A program made the translations under genes and the position numbers. This document shows positions 9,443-20,153 of a stretch of DNA of 64,000 bases, one piece after another; within the stretch, counting starts at the first letter, position 1, and each line of letters begins with the position of its first letter. The notes under the pieces are model-generated. The model was not told the DNA's origin. It saw only the letters and a list, made by a program, of their open reading frames with translations, and searched no databases. The stretch comes from Arthrobacter sp. (lineage in GTDB: Bacteria; Actinomycetota; Actinomycetes; Actinomycetales; Micrococcaceae): NCBI GenBank assembly GCA_026393275.1, contig JAPLAM010000095.1:62001-126000 (forward strand), written 5' to 3'.

Positions 9443-10360
9443 TTATTCACTGTGAAGTTGCTGCACCTGCAGGGAAGCGTCGGCCGCAAGGTTGCGGAAT
9501 TCGCCGATCACCACGCGGTCGGCGGCAGTGACCTGGCGGACGGCAGAGTGGGCCAATTGGATGCGCCACACCAGAGGCGTGTGGATGGCCCTGATCCCTG
9601 CCCCTTGGCCGTGCTGCAGCGCCGACTCGGGCAGGAAAGCCACCCCCAGGCCCTCCCGGATCAGGTCCGTGGCCATGGTGAAGGACACCACTTCGGTGTG
9701 GACCGTGCGGTGCAGCCCCGACGTGGCGAAAGCTGCGTCCACCGTGGTGCGGTTTCCCCAGCCTTCGGGAAAGTCAATGAACGGCTCGTCTGCGATCTCG
9801 GCCAGGCTCACGCGCTTCCGGCCGGCCAGATGGTGGGAGTCGGGACATGCAAGGACGATGGCCTCGGCATGCAGCGGGTACAGCTCGACGTCGGGCGCGG
9901 CCTCTTCGGGCACTGACACCAAAGCCAGATCCAGGGCACCGGACCGGACATCCGCCAGGCTGGTGCGGGTTCCCTGGACCGTCTGGCGCAGCTTGATGAC
10001 GATTCCCGGGTAGTCGCGCCGGACTGTCCCCAGGATCTGCAGCACATCGACGGACCCGGCGTAGGCCAGAGTACCCAGGGCCACCGTCCCGCGGACCGTC
10101 CCGCGGACGGCGTCGACGGCGTCCCGCGCGGCCTGCACATCGGCGAGGATGGTGCGGGCGCGGGGGAGCATGGCCTCTCCCGCAGGGGTGAGGCGGATGC
10201 TTCGGCCTTGGCGGATGAACAGTTCCGAGCCGAGTTCGTGTTCGAGCTGGCGGATGGCTGCCGAGACGGCGGACTGGACGATGTTGACCCGCCGGGCAGC
10301 CTGGGTGAAGCTCAGCGCTTCGGCCACCGCGACGAAGTATTCGATCTGAAACAGCTGCAT
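9443..10360 (-). CDS. LysR family transcriptional regulator
   Basis: MQLFQIEYFVAVAEALSFTQAARRVNIVQSAVSAAIRQLEHELGSELFIRQGRSIRLTPAG. Confidence 0.93.
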   Translation of the reverse strand: MQLFQIEYFVAVAEALSFTQAARRVNIVQSAVSAAIRQLEHELGSELFIRQGRSIRLTPAGEAMLPRARTILADVQAARDAVDAVRGTVRGTVALGTLAYAGSVDVLQILGTVRRDYPGIVIKLRQTVQGTRTSLADVRSGALDLALVSVPEEAAPDVELYPLHAEAIVLACPDSHHLAGRKRVSLAEIADEPFIDFPEGWGNRTTVDAAFATSGLHRTVHTEVVSFTMATDLIREGLGVAFLPESALQHGQGAGIRAIHTPLVWRIQLAHSAVRQVTAADRVVIGEFRNLAADASLQVQQLHSE

Positions 10361-10441
10361 GGATTCATTATCGCCGATGACGATGGATATCAGCGTCAAT
10401 AAGCGTTGGACGCGATTACTTGGGTGGCCAATACTGGAGGA

Positions 10442-11722
10442 ATGACTCACACTCTCACCTCTCCCGCCCTTCGGGCCGACGCATCCCAGCAGGCGCACCG
10501 GCGCCGGCACGGACGCGGGTTCTGGATTGTCACCTTCGTCTTCATGGTCACGATGGCGTTTGCCGCCGCGCCGGCCCCGCTGTACGTGCTGTACCAGCAG
10601 CGGGGCGGGTTCAGCGCGTTCACCATCACCATCATCTTCGCCGCCTACGCTGCCGGTGTGGTGGCGAGCCTGTTTATGGCAGGTCACATCTCCGACAGGT
10701 TCGGCCGCCGCAGGGTAATCGCGCCCGCTGTCCTGCTCAACGTCGTCGCGGCGCTGATGTTCCTGGTTTGGCCGGACCTTCCAGGCCTGCTGCTCGCCCG
10801 GTTCATCTGCGGCCTCGGCATCGGCATGCTCACCGCCACGGCCACCGCGCACATGACCGAACTGCACAGTGCGGCCCGCCCCGGCACCGGGTCCCGGCGC
10901 GCCGAGGTCATCTCCACCGCAGCCAACATCGGAGGCCTGGGCCTGGGCCCGCTCATCACCGGCTTCCTCGCCGAGTATGTGCCGATGCCGCTCTACACCC
11001 CGTACGTGGTGTTCGCGTTTCTCCTGCTGGCCGGGCTGCTGCTGATTGTGACCGTCCCGGAAACCGTCAACAACGTCGACGACACGTGGGTCTACCGGCC
11101 GCAGCGGGTTGTCGTTCCCCGCGCCGCCCGCGGACAGTACGTGGCCGCGGCCATGATGGCCTTCGTCGGGTTCGCCATGTTCGGCTTCTTCACCTCCCTG
11201 GCGCCGTCCTTTGTGGCACGGCAACTGGGCATCACCTCGCACGTAGTGGCGGGCGCAGTGGCCTTCGTCGTCTTCGCCTCCTCGGCAGCGTTCCAGGTGC
11301 TCTCCTCCCGCTGGGAGCGCAGCAGGCAGTTCGTCGTCGGCCTGATCCTGTTGGGCGCAGGGCTCGGTCTTGTCACCGTGTCGATCGCTGCTTCTTCACT
11401 TCCGCTGCTGATCGCCGGCGGCCTGGTCGCGGGTTCCGGGGTCGGGGTGACCTTCAAGTCCGCGATCGGCACCGTCATCGCCATCTCGGCTCCGGAGACC
11501 CGGGGTGAAGCGCTGGCCGGGTTGTTCCTGGTCGGGTATGTGGGCATGGCAGTGCCGGTTGTGCTGCTGGGGCTGATCCTTCAGACGACCGCCCTGGTTC
11601 CGGCCGTTGTGATGTTTGGCGCCGTCATGCTGGCACTGATTGTCATCACCGCTGTCACCCTTGCCCGCGCTTACGGCCGGAGCCGCCCCCTGCCCGCCGG
11701 TTCGCCCGTATCCTCGAAGTAG
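10442..11722 (+). CDS. MFS transporter
   Basis: 12-TM-like, GHISDRFGRRRVIAPAV motif; divergent from LysR gene. Confidence 0.9.
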   Translation: MTHTLTSPALRADASQQAHRRRHGRGFWIVTFVFMVTMAFAAAPAPLYVLYQQRGGFSAFTITIIFAAYAAGVVASLFMAGHISDRFGRRRVIAPAVLLNVVAALMFLVWPDLPGLLLARFICGLGIGMLTATATAHMTELHSAARPGTGSRRAEVISTAANIGGLGLGPLITGFLAEYVPMPLYTPYVVFAFLLLAGLLLIVTVPETVNNVDDTWVYRPQRVVVPRAARGQYVAAAMMAFVGFAMFGFFTSLAPSFVARQLGITSHVVAGAVAFVVFASSAAFQVLSSRWERSRQFVVGLILLGAGLGLVTVSIAASSLPLLIAGGLVAGSGVGVTFKSAIGTVIAISAPETRGEALAGLFLVGYVGMAVPVVLLGLILQTTALVPAVVMFGAVMLALIVITAVTLARAYGRSRPLPAGSPVSSK

Positions 11723-11744
11723 CCGATCCAAAGGAGAACCAATC

Positions 11745-12383
11745 ATGGCTGACTGGCAGGACACCCTTCCCCTCTGGGCCGCCGCCTGGGCCGCCGTCCG
11801 CGGGCAGTCCTCGGCCCCGGAGGGAACCGGAGTGGTCACCGCAGCGGCGGGTGCACATTCCCAACCGGAGTACATCCTCGCGTGGCCCGGAACCGGCGCG
11901 GACCGTGCGGCGGAGACCGTCCGTCAGCGGCCCGGCGCGGTTCTGACCCTGGTCACCACCGACGCCGAAGCTGCGCTGAGCTACGCCGCGACCCTCGGGC
12001 TGGCCCCCGTGGGACAGGCCGTGCTGCTCACCGCCCCCACGGAGGACCTGAACGCCGCTCCGGACCTGCCCGAGAACGCCGAGCTTGCCCAGGCACCCCT
12101 GGAGCTGTATGACCTTGTCGAAATTTCCGTTTTCGACCACCCGGTCGCCAGCGGACGGGTCAGGATCGAGGACGGTCTGGCCGTCGTCGGCAGCCTGCAG
12201 GCGGAGGCGCCGGAAGCCGGGAAGGGATTCGAAGCGGCGGTTCTGGCGGCGCTGGCCGACGAGGCGTACGTGCATGGCGCAGACACCCTCTATACGGTCG
12301 TCAGCCAGGACCAGGTGGCGGCCTACACCGCATCGGGATGGACTGCGGCCGCCCAGGTCATCAGCTTCCGCGCCAGCGACTAG
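11745..12383 (+). CDS. Hypothetical protein, GNAT acetyltransferase-like C-terminus
   Basis: AKGAGAA RBS before ATG 11745; C-terminal ADTLYTVVSQDQVAAYTASGWTAAAQVISFR resembles GNAT ends. Confidence 0.55.
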   Translation: MADWQDTLPLWAAAWAAVRGQSSAPEGTGVVTAAAGAHSQPEYILAWPGTGADRAAETVRQRPGAVLTLVTTDAEAALSYAATLGLAPVGQAVLLTAPTEDLNAAPDLPENAELAQAPLELYDLVEISVFDHPVASGRVRIEDGLAVVGSLQAEAPEAGKGFEAAVLAALADEAYVHGADTLYTVVSQDQVAAYTASGWTAAAQVISFRASD

Positions 12384-12446
12384 GCCTTGAAGCCCGATTT
12401 CTCATCTCGGCGCCCCGCGGACGCCGTGGCGGGGGACTGAAGCGCT

Positions 12447-14594
12447 TCAGCGGACCTGGGCCGGGTTCAGTTTCACCCGCCGCAGCAATTGCGCGTTCAG
12501 GGCGACCACAACTGTGGAGATGGACATCAGGACTGCGCCGGCGGCCGGGGAGAGCACCACCCCGGCGAAGGCCAGCACGCCGGCGGCCAGCGGCACCGAA
12601 ATGACGTTGTAGCCGGTGGCCCACACCAGGTTTTGCCACATCTTCCGGTAAGTGGCCCGGGACAGGTCCACCATCGACAGGACCGCGCGGGGATCATTGC
12701 CTGCCAGCACTACGCCGGCCGATTCCATCGCGACGTCGGTGCCGGCGCCGATGGCGATGCCCACTTCGGCCCTGGCGAGTGCCGGGGAGTCGTTGACGCC
12801 GTCACCGACCATCGCCACCTTTAGGCCTCGCCCCTGCAGCTCGGCAACCTTCTTGTCCTTGTCTGCCGGGAGGACTTCGGCGAAGATCTCGTCGATCTTC
12901 AGCTCCGACCCCACGGCCGCGGCGACCTGCCGCGCGTCCCCGGTGATCATGGCGACCTTGATGCCGCGGTTCTGCAGGGCGGTAACCGCCTGGCGGGACT
13001 CTTCACGCACGGCGTCTTCCAGGCTGACGGCGCCGAGGACCCGGTTCCCGTCAAGGACGTGCAGCACGGCTGCGCCACGGTCCATCCACGCCTTGGTGGT
13101 CGTAGCAAGGACTGCCGGTTCGACGGCGCCGAGTTCCCGGAGCAGTGCGGGGCCGCCCACGGCGATGTCCCGGCCGTCGACGGTAGCGCGGACGCCGCGT
13201 CCCGTCATGGAGCTAAAGCCGGTGGCCAGCGGAACGTCCAGGCCCTGGTCCCGGGCTGCCCGGACGATGGCGCGCGCCACAGGGTGTTCGCTGTCTGCTT
13301 CCACCGCGGAGGCGAGGGCGAGCAGCTCTTCCCGGCTGACGCCGTCGGCCGCGGCTACGTCCTTGAGTTCGGGTTCGCCCTTCGTCAGGGTTCCGGTCTT
13401 GTCGAACAGGACGACGTCGATGGTCCGCATGCGTTCCAGCGCCATCCTGTTCTTGATCAGCACGCCGGCCCGGGCCGCCTGCTCGGTGGAAATGGCGATC
13501 ACCAGCGGAATGGCCAGGCCCAGGGCGTGCGGGCAGGCGATCACCAGGACGGTCACCGTCCGCGTGACGGCCTCGGGGACGCTGCCCAGCAGCGACCAGA
13601 CGATGAAGGTGATGACGCCGGCCCCGGCGGCGAAGTAGAAGAGGAACGCGGCGGCGCGGTCCGCCAGGGCCTGCGCCTTGGAGGAGGACGCCTGCGCCTC
13701 GGCGACCAGGCGTTGGATGCCGGCCAGGGCGGTGTCGTCGCCGATCGCGGTGACCCGCACCCTGACTGTGTTGTCGGTGGCGACCGTTCCGGCCACCACC
13801 GGGTCGCCCGCCGAACGGAGCACGGTCCTGGATTCGCCGGTGATCATCGATTCATCAAACTCAGCCTGGCCGTCAACCACGACGCCGTCGGCGGGCATCC
13901 GGGCCCCCGACCGGACCAGGACGGTGTCCCCGGTCTGGAGTTCCGAGACGCTGACGGTCTCGGTCCCCGCGTCGGTGATGCGTTCGGCCTCGTCGGGCAG
14001 CAGCGCGGCCAGGGCATCGAGGGCGCCCTGGGCGGAGCCGAGGGCTCGCATTTCAATCCAGTGGCCCAGCAGCATGATGGCCACCAGCAGGGCCAGCTCC
14101 CACCAGAAGTCCAGCTCGAAGCCGCCGATGCCCAGGCTGGTGACCCAGGAAGCGATGAAAGCGACGCTGATGGCCATGCCGATTAGCAGCATCATCCCCG
14201 GCTGCCGGGTCTTCAGTTCACTGAGGCCACCCTTCAGGAACGGCATGCCGCCGTAGAAGAAGATCACGGTACCCAGGACCGGCGGGATCCAGGCCGCACC
14301 GGGGAAGGCCGGGGGCATGTAGCCGAGCAGATGCCCGAACATCGGGCTGAAGTAAACGACCGGGACGGACAAGGCCAGCGTCAGCCAGAACCGGTCCTTG
14401 AACATCGCAGTGCTATGCCCGGCGTGCTGGCCGTGGCTGTGGACGACGTGGTCGTCGTCCGTGCCGTGGCCGCCGTGGTGCCCCGGCGCGGCGGTGGCCA
14501 CGGCTGCGGGCGGAGGCGTACTTCCGGCCGAGCCGTGTCCGGGCCCGTGTGAGCCGCCGGCGTGGTGGTCGTGGTGCTGGGTGTGGTTTTCCAA
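12447..14594 (-). CDS. Heavy-metal translocating P-type ATPase, CopB-type (CPH motif)
   Basis: His-rich N-terminus ([18 protein letters not shown]), [17 protein letters not shown] (CPH), [38 protein letters not shown]. Likely TTG start at 14594 with GAGGGA RBS. Confidence 0.92.
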   Translation of the reverse strand: MENHTQHHDHHAGGSHGPGHGSAGSTPPPAAVATAAPGHHGGHGTDDDHVVHSHGQHAGHSTAMFKDRFWLTLALSVPVVYFSPMFGHLLGYMPPAFPGAAWIPPVLGTVIFFYGGMPFLKGGLSELKTRQPGMMLLIGMAISVAFIASWVTSLGIGGFELDFWWELALLVAIMLLGHWIEMRALGSAQGALDALAALLPDEAERITDAGTETVSVSELQTGDTVLVRSGARMPADGVVVDGQAEFDESMITGESRTVLRSAGDPVVAGTVATDNTVRVRVTAIGDDTALAGIQRLVAEAQASSSKAQALADRAAAFLFYFAAGAGVITFIVWSLLGSVPEAVTRTVTVLVIACPHALGLAIPLVIAISTEQAARAGVLIKNRMALERMRTIDVVLFDKTGTLTKGEPELKDVAAADGVSREELLALASAVEADSEHPVARAIVRAARDQGLDVPLATGFSSMTGRGVRATVDGRDIAVGGPALLRELGAVEPAVLATTTKAWMDRGAAVLHVLDGNRVLGAVSLEDAVREESRQAVTALQNRGIKVAMITGDARQVAAAVGSELKIDEIFAEVLPADKDKKVAELQGRGLKVAMVGDGVNDSPALARAEVGIAIGAGTDVAMESAGVVLAGNDPRAVLSMVDLSRATYRKMWQNLVWATGYNVISVPLAAGVLAFAGVVLSPAAGAVLMSISTVVVALNAQLLRRVKLNPAQVR

Positions 14595-14711
14595 AGGATT
14601 CCCTCGAGACGATCGGTCGGCCGCTTGCCAGCAGTCGGTAAGGCAGCGCACCCGTGGTGGCCGCGAGAGGCGTCGGCCGGGACATGCCAGTTCACTGACA
14701 ACGATTCAAAC

Positions 14712-14728
14712 ATACCCCCAGGGGGTAT
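14712..14728. promoter_or_regulatory. CsoR-like palindromic operator candidate
   Basis: ATACCCCC-A-GGGGGTAT perfect palindrome between divergent copper-type P-ATPase and YnfA-like genes. Confidence 0.6.
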
Positions 14729-14783
14729 CAAATGCAAGGGCCGGCCCGTCCCTGCGTGCTTCCGGTGCGGCATGATGAGGGAC

Positions 14784-15125
14784 ATGACCATCGCAAAGTC
14801 CGTGCTGCTGTTCATCCTGGCCGCAGTCGCCGAGATCGGCGGGGCCTGGCTGGTGTGGCAGGCCGTGCGGGAAGGACGCGCCTGGTGGTGGGCCGGGCTC
14901 GGAATCATTGCCCTGGGTCTCTATGGATTCGTTGCGACCCTGCAGCCCGACGCGCATTTCGGCAGGATTCTGGCCGCGTATGGCGGCGTCTTCGTCGCCG
15001 GGTCGCTGGCCTGGGGAATGGCGTTCGACGGATTCCGGCCCGACCGCTGGGACGTCATCGGATCGCTGCTCTGCGTCGCGGGGGTGGCCGTGATCATGTT
15101 CGCTCCCCGCGGCCCCGTTCCCTAG
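14784..15125 (+). CDS. YnfA family (UPF0060) membrane protein
   Basis: [79 protein letters not shown]; characteristic of YnfA. Confidence 0.92.
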   Translation: MTIAKSVLLFILAAVAEIGGAWLVWQAVREGRAWWWAGLGIIALGLYGFVATLQPDAHFGRILAAYGGVFVAGSLAWGMAFDGFRPDRWDVIGSLLCVAGVAVIMFAPRGPVP

Positions 15126-15213
15126 GACGCGGCCAGGGAGCCTGCGCGTCAGGCCGTTCCGCCGGTTCGGGATAGTCTGAAGCGGCACCCCACCCCTCGA
15201 GAGGACAGCATTA

Positions 15214-16806
15214 ATGAGCCTGATCCGGCTGCATGACGTCAGCGTCCGCTTCGACAACACCCAGATCCTCCGGGAAGCGTTCTTCCGGCTTGAACCCGGG
15301 GACAGAGTGGGCCTGATCGGCAAAAACGGGTCCGGCAAGACAACCATCCTGAAGCTCATCCTCGACCAGGTGGCACCGGACACCGGAACGGTCAGCGTGG
15401 AGCTCGGGACCCGGGTGGGCTACTTCTCCCAGTTATCCGAGCTGAACGGCGAATCGACCATCACCGAGGTCCTGGACGGACTGTTCGGCGAGATCAAGGC
15501 CGTCGAGTCCGAGCTGGCCGCCATTGACGCGGCCATTGCCGGGGATCCCGCGGCCGAGGAACTGGACCGGCTGATCGGACGTCAGGCCGTCCTGTTCGAG
15601 GACATGGACAGGCTCGACGGCTGGGACTATCCCCGCCGCATCGATACGGTGCTGACCACCCTGGGGTTCGACGAGGCACACCGCCACTGCGCGATCGACG
15701 AGCTGTCCGGCGGCTGGCGCAACCGCGCCGCGCTGGCCAAAATCCTGCTCGAGGGCCCGGACGTCCTGCTGCTCGACGAGCCCACCAACTTCCTGGACGT
15801 GGCCGGCGTCGAATGGCTCGAGGGCTGGTTCCGAGACTTCAAGGGCGCCGCCGTGATCGTCTCGCACGACCGGAAGTTCCTCGACGCCGTCGTCACCCGG
15901 ATCATCGAGGTGGAAAACTTCCACCTGCACGAATACCCTGGAAACTTCGGCGAATACGTCGTCCAGAAGCAGTTCCGGCTCAAGACGCTCGAACAGCAGT
16001 TCGTGCACGAATCCGAACTGCTCGCCTTTGAAGCCGAAGGGATCGCAGACCGCCGCGAAGCCGCCAAGGCCGCGGGCCGGGGACTGGGCAACCAGCTCGC
16101 CAAGATCAAGAAATCCCGCACACCCCGGCCGGTGGACCAGATCGTCACCGAGATCTACGGCGGACTCCACGTAAAGGACGTCCTGTGCCGGGTGGAGGGG
16201 CTGGGCAAGTCCTACGGCGACAAGCTGCTGTTCGACGACTTGAGTTTCGAAATCCGCAAGGGCAACCGGATCGCGGTCCTCGGCGCCAACGGCAGCGGGA
16301 AGTCCACCCTGCTGAAGGTGCTGACCGGCGAGGAGCGCGCCGACTCCGGCGACGTGGCCTGGGCCAAGGGCCCCGGTTTCGTTTCGTACAACCGGATGCT
16401 TGAGGACCTCGACGACGGCGACACGGTGTCCCACGCGGTCAACGCCCTGCCGGACAGCCTGGCCTTCAGCGCCACGAAGAAGTCCGTCAACCGGTTCCTC
16501 GCCATGTTCCAGTTTTCCGAGGCGGACCTCAAGCAGAAAATCGGCAACCTCTCCGGCGGCCAGAAGGCACGCGTGGCCATGGCGCAGTGCCTGCTCTCCG
16601 GCGCCTCGGTACTGCTGCTCGACGAGCCCACCAACCACCTGGACCTCTCCAGCACCCAGGTGATGGAACGGGCGCTGCTGCATTTCCCCGGCGCCGTCGT
16701 GGTGGTCAGCCACGACCGCTTCTTCACCGAGAAGATCGCCACCCGCCGGCTCATCTTCGGTGCGGCCGGCGCCGGTCGTGGCGAAGTGGCGCAGCAAGCC
16801 GCCTGA
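15214..16806 (+). CDS. ABC-F family ATP-binding cassette protein
   Basis: Two ATPase domains (GKNGSGKTTILKLI, GANGSGKSTLLKVL), LSGGWRNRAALA/LSGGQKARVAMAQ, no TM segments. Confidence 0.92.
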   Translation: MSLIRLHDVSVRFDNTQILREAFFRLEPGDRVGLIGKNGSGKTTILKLILDQVAPDTGTVSVELGTRVGYFSQLSELNGESTITEVLDGLFGEIKAVESELAAIDAAIAGDPAAEELDRLIGRQAVLFEDMDRLDGWDYPRRIDTVLTTLGFDEAHRHCAIDELSGGWRNRAALAKILLEGPDVLLLDEPTNFLDVAGVEWLEGWFRDFKGAAVIVSHDRKFLDAVVTRIIEVENFHLHEYPGNFGEYVVQKQFRLKTLEQQFVHESELLAFEAEGIADRREAAKAAGRGLGNQLAKIKKSRTPRPVDQIVTEIYGGLHVKDVLCRVEGLGKSYGDKLLFDDLSFEIRKGNRIAVLGANGSGKSTLLKVLTGEERADSGDVAWAKGPGFVSYNRMLEDLDDGDTVSHAVNALPDSLAFSATKKSVNRFLAMFQFSEADLKQKIGNLSGGQKARVAMAQCLLSGASVLLLDEPTNHLDLSSTQVMERALLHFPGAVVVVSHDRFFTEKIATRRLIFGAAGAGRGEVAQQAA

Positions 16807-16840
16807 GCCGAAGTGTGCGGCAGCGCGGGATAATAGGAAC

Positions 16841-17170
16841 ATGGCCGAACAGCGTCGGGATCACGAACGTGACCCGTGGGAAGAATTCGACCGGCTGCAA
16901 CCGGCCCCGCAAGACCGCGTCGGCGGTTTTCCGGGCGGTGAGCCGCACGGCTTCGGCTTCCGCACGGGGGTGCGCAGCGCGCGCGTCGCCGTCGGCTTCG
17001 CCGTGTACGCCCTCGCCCTCGGCACCGTGCTGGTCTCGCTCGGGGCTATCTACTTCATCGGCCACGGCGAGTGGCTCTGGCTGGGTCTGATGGGATTGAT
17101 CGAGACCGGCTTCGTCCTGGCCTTCGTCCGGCTCGTGGCCCAGGCCCGCAACCGCCGCTCAACGCTCTAG
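16841..17170 (+). CDS. Hypothetical small membrane protein
   Basis: MAEQRRDHERDPWEEFDRLQP... with two predicted TM segments. Confidence 0.65.
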   Translation: MAEQRRDHERDPWEEFDRLQPAPQDRVGGFPGGEPHGFGFRTGVRSARVAVGFAVYALALGTVLVSLGAIYFIGHGEWLWLGLMGLIETGFVLAFVRLVAQARNRRSTL

Positions 17171-17204
17171 CTCACTGCCCTAACCCAACGCTGCCGCCGG
17201 GCTG

Positions 17205-18200
17205 TTAGAGCCAGCCCTTCCGCTTAAAAATGGCATACATGATCGTCGCAGTGACTGCCATCATGCCGATCGCCATCGGGTAGCCGTAGGTCCACTGCAG
17301 CTCCGGCATCCGAACGAAGTTCATGCCGTAGACGCCGGCCACGAACGACGGCGCGAAAAAGATGGCCGCCCAGGAGGAGATCTTCTTGACCTGCTCGTTT
17401 TGTTCCGCGCTGGCCTCGTTCTGACGGTTGGCGGTCAGCGTGCCGTCCAGGGTGAGCGCGTTCTGCAGCAGGTCACGGAAGGAATCGGCGCGGGAGATCA
17501 GCCGCTCCACGTGGTCCTCGACATCACGGAGGCTGTGCCGCAGTTCCGAGTCCACCTCATACTTCTCGAAGCCCCCCCGAAGGTGTTGCATCATGGCCGG
17601 CAACGGATGGATGGCCCGCTGGAAATGGATGACCTCCCGCGCGAGGTCGTAGATGCGCCGCGAAACCAGCGCGTCCCCGCTGAAGAGCTGGTCCTCGATC
17701 TCGTCGATGTCGTTCTCCAGCCCCGCCACCACGGGGAGATAGTCATCCACCACCTGGTCCAGGAGGGCGTAGAGGACAGCTTCGGGGCCAAGGCACAGCA
17801 GGTCCGGGCGGCCTTCCAGCCGGTGCCGGACCTGCCCGACGACGCGCGTTTCGGCATGCCGGACGGTCACCACGAAGTTGCGGCCGGTGAAGACGTGGAG
17901 TTCGCCGAATTCCACGGTCTCCGATTCGTCCAGGTACCGGGCCGGGCGGAGCACGGTGAACAGGTTGTCGTCGTAGCGCTCCAGTTTGGGGCGCTGATGC
18001 GCGGAAATCGCGTCTTCCACCGCCAATTGGTGCAGGCCGAACTCCGCCGAGACGGCGGCCATTTCCTCCTCGGTCGGCCGGTACAGGCCGATCCAGGCCA
18101 TGCCGCCGAGTTCGGTGAGGGTTTCGAAGGTTTGTTCAAGGCTGCTCGGGTCGGCCCGGCGGACGCCGTCGACGTACACGGCGTTGTCAATGATAGTCAC
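17205..18200 (-). CDS. corA: Magnesium/cobalt transport protein CorA
   Basis: C-terminal PSFVAGVYGMNFVRMPELQWTYGYPMAIGMM (CorA GMN motif). Confidence 0.93.
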   Translation of the reverse strand: MTIIDNAVYVDGVRRADPSSLEQTFETLTELGGMAWIGLYRPTEEEMAAVSAEFGLHQLAVEDAISAHQRPKLERYDDNLFTVLRPARYLDESETVEFGELHVFTGRNFVVTVRHAETRVVGQVRHRLEGRPDLLCLGPEAVLYALLDQVVDDYLPVVAGLENDIDEIEDQLFSGDALVSRRIYDLAREVIHFQRAIHPLPAMMQHLRGGFEKYEVDSELRHSLRDVEDHVERLISRADSFRDLLQNALTLDGTLTANRQNEASAEQNEQVKKISSWAAIFFAPSFVAGVYGMNFVRMPELQWTYGYPMAIGMMAVTATIMYAIFKRKGWL

Positions 18201-18207
18201 CGGGACA

Positions 18208-18765
18208 TTATCCAGTGTTTGGCTGGCGTTCCCCGGAAGCGGTGCGGCGCGGGGCGGCCCGGCCGGGGGCGGCGGCGCTGACCTGGGCCAGCCGGCTGAT
18301 GAGTGGTTCGGTGCGGTACTGGATATGCGTGTGCAGGGCGAGCACGGTTTCCGTCCGGATCACACCCTTGATCCTCAGGATGGACCGCAGCGCGGCCTGA
18401 AGGTTGTGCGTGTCGGTTGCCACCACTCGGCACCAGACATCCCCGCGGCCGGAAATTTCGTGCACCTCCAGGACCTGCGGGATCAGGCGCAGCGCGCCCA
18501 CCACGCCGTCGAGTTCGCGGTGGTTCACCTCGATCGTGACGAAGGCGACGACGTCGTAGCCCACCGCCTCGAGGTCGATTTCCCGGCCGCCGTCGTGCAG
18601 CAGGCCGGAGCGCAGCATGCGGCGGACGCGGGACTGGGCGGTGTTTCTGGCGATCCCCAGGGTGTCGCTGAGTTCGCCGATCTGGATCCGCGGGTCCTTG
18701 ATCAGTTCGAGCAGAATCTTGAGGTCGGTGGGGTCCAGACTGTTCAAATCATCACTCCGGTTCAT
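18208..18765 (-). CDS. Lrp/AsnC family transcriptional regulator
   Basis: LDPTDLKILLELIKDPRIQIGELSDTLGIARNTAQSRVRRMLRSGLL HTH plus AsnC ligand-binding domain. Confidence 0.9.
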   Translation of the reverse strand: MNRSDDLNSLDPTDLKILLELIKDPRIQIGELSDTLGIARNTAQSRVRRMLRSGLLHDGGREIDLEAVGYDVVAFVTIEVNHRELDGVVGALRLIPQVLEVHEISGRGDVWCRVVATDTHNLQAALRSILRIKGVIRTETVLALHTHIQYRTEPLISRLAQVSAAAPGRAAPRRTASGERQPNTG

Positions 18766-18920
18766 GTTGGGCTACATTGATTGATGGTTTTAGTCAATTT
18801 TGGCACAGAACTTAGTCCGAAAGTTCATGTGTGCCGCATTCTGTAGGTATCCACACTCACCAGGGCTGCCGGCTCCCCACAGGGAACCCGGACGCCCGGC
18901 TTCAATGCAGGGGCTCCGCC

Positions 18921-20153
18921 ATGACAGTCTTCAGCGAACTTCGCATGCGCCCGGCCACAGCAGAACGCTGGGGCTGGGACGCTTCCGTCACCGCCCGGCT
19001 GGTGACGGCCGGCGTCGTCATCTTCACGCTGCTGGTCGGCGCCAACCTCGCGACGCCGATATATCCCTTGCTCCAGGCCAAGCTGGGCATCACGGCCCTG
19101 GACGTCACGGTGGCCTTCTCTGCCTACGTCCTGGCGCTGGTGGCCACCCTGATCCTCGCCGGGCACTGGTCGGACCACATCGGCCGGCGGGCAGCCCTGG
19201 TCCTGGCCGTGCTGGTGGGTCTTGCCGGCGGCTTCGTGTTCGCCGGTGCGGACAGCCTGCTGATGCTGTCCGCGGGCCGGGCGTTGCAGGGAGCCGCGGT
19301 GGCGCTGGCCACCGGGGCGAGTTCCGCCGCCTTGCGCGAACTGCTGCCCACCCGGCCCGAATGGGCCTCGCGGTTCACCCTGTTGGCCTCCGCCGGCGGG
19401 GTGGCGGCCGGACCGGCGATCGGCGGGGCACTCTCCGTGCTTCCCGGTCCGACCTCGACGCCCTACTACCTGCACTCCGTCGTCCTGGTGGGCCTGCTGG
19501 TCCCGCTCTACCTGCTCAAGGCCCGGCCTGCCATCCGGGCGGTCGCGGGGCCGCAGCCGCTGAAAGTCCTTGCACCCCGCCGCCCCTCGGTATCGAGCGA
19601 CGCGCGGGGCGCGTTCTGGCTGGCCTCGGCCGTCGGGTTCCTCAGTTTCGCCGTGTTTGGCTTCTGCCTCTCCCTGGCCCCCGGCTACTTCGCCCAGATT
19701 GTGCACGCCGACTCACGGCCGCTGATCGGTCTACTCGCCGGGCTCACTCTGGCGGCTTCGGCCCTGAGCCAGCTGGTGGCGGTGCGCGGGCGTTTTGTGG
19801 TGCCGGCGGGGTTATCCGTGCTGGCCGTGTCCGTGCTGCTGATTGCGGCGGCCGCGGAGTGGAGCAGCCCCTGGCTGTTGATCGCCGCCAGCATCACCGC
19901 CGGGCTGGGCCAGGGCGTCGCCTTCCGAACCGTCTTCAACGACGTGGCCGGCAAGGTTGAGGCGGCCCGCCACGCCCAAATCGTCAGCACCGTCTACGTG
20001 ATCACCTACCTCGGCAGCGCCTTTCCGGTGATCGGGCTGGGGCTGGCGGCCGGCGTCGTTGGCCTCCAGGCTGCGGTGGCGGGCTTCGTCGTGCTCTGCG
20101 CGATCACTGCCCTGGGCCTGGCGGCCGTCGCCCTGCGCTCGGCCCGGGGTTAG
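18921..20153 (+). CDS. MFS transporter
   Basis: GHWSDHIGRRAALVLAVLVGLAGG motif; 12-TM-like; divergent from AsnC-type regulator. Confidence 0.9.
   Translation: MTVFSELRMRPATAERWGWDASVTARLVTAGVVIFTLLVGANLATPIYPLLQAKLGITALDVTVAFSAYVLALVATLILAGHWSDHIGRRAALVLAVLVGLAGGFVFAGADSLLMLSAGRALQGAAVALATGASSAALRELLPTRPEWASRFTLLASAGGVAAGPAIGGALSVLPGPTSTPYYLHSVVLVGLLVPLYLLKARPAIRAVAGPQPLKVLAPRRPSVSSDARGAFWLASAVGFLSFAVFGFCLSLAPGYFAQIVHADSRPLIGLLAGLTLAASALSQLVAVRGRFVVPAGLSVLAVSVLLIAAAAEWSSPWLLIAASITAGLGQGVAFRTVFNDVAGKVEAARHAQIVSTVYVITYLGSAFPVIGLGLAAGVVGLQAAVAGFVVLCAITALGLAAVALRSARG

Noticed and set aside
9443-11242. N-terminal extension of the LysR ORF to 599 aa
   Set aside because: The extension is antisense to the MFS gene and compositionally shadow-like; the true start is the ATG at 10360.
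13059-14186. 375-aa plus-strand ORF opposite the P-ATPase
   Set aside because: Shadow ORF; the P-ATPase frame has all catalytic motifs.
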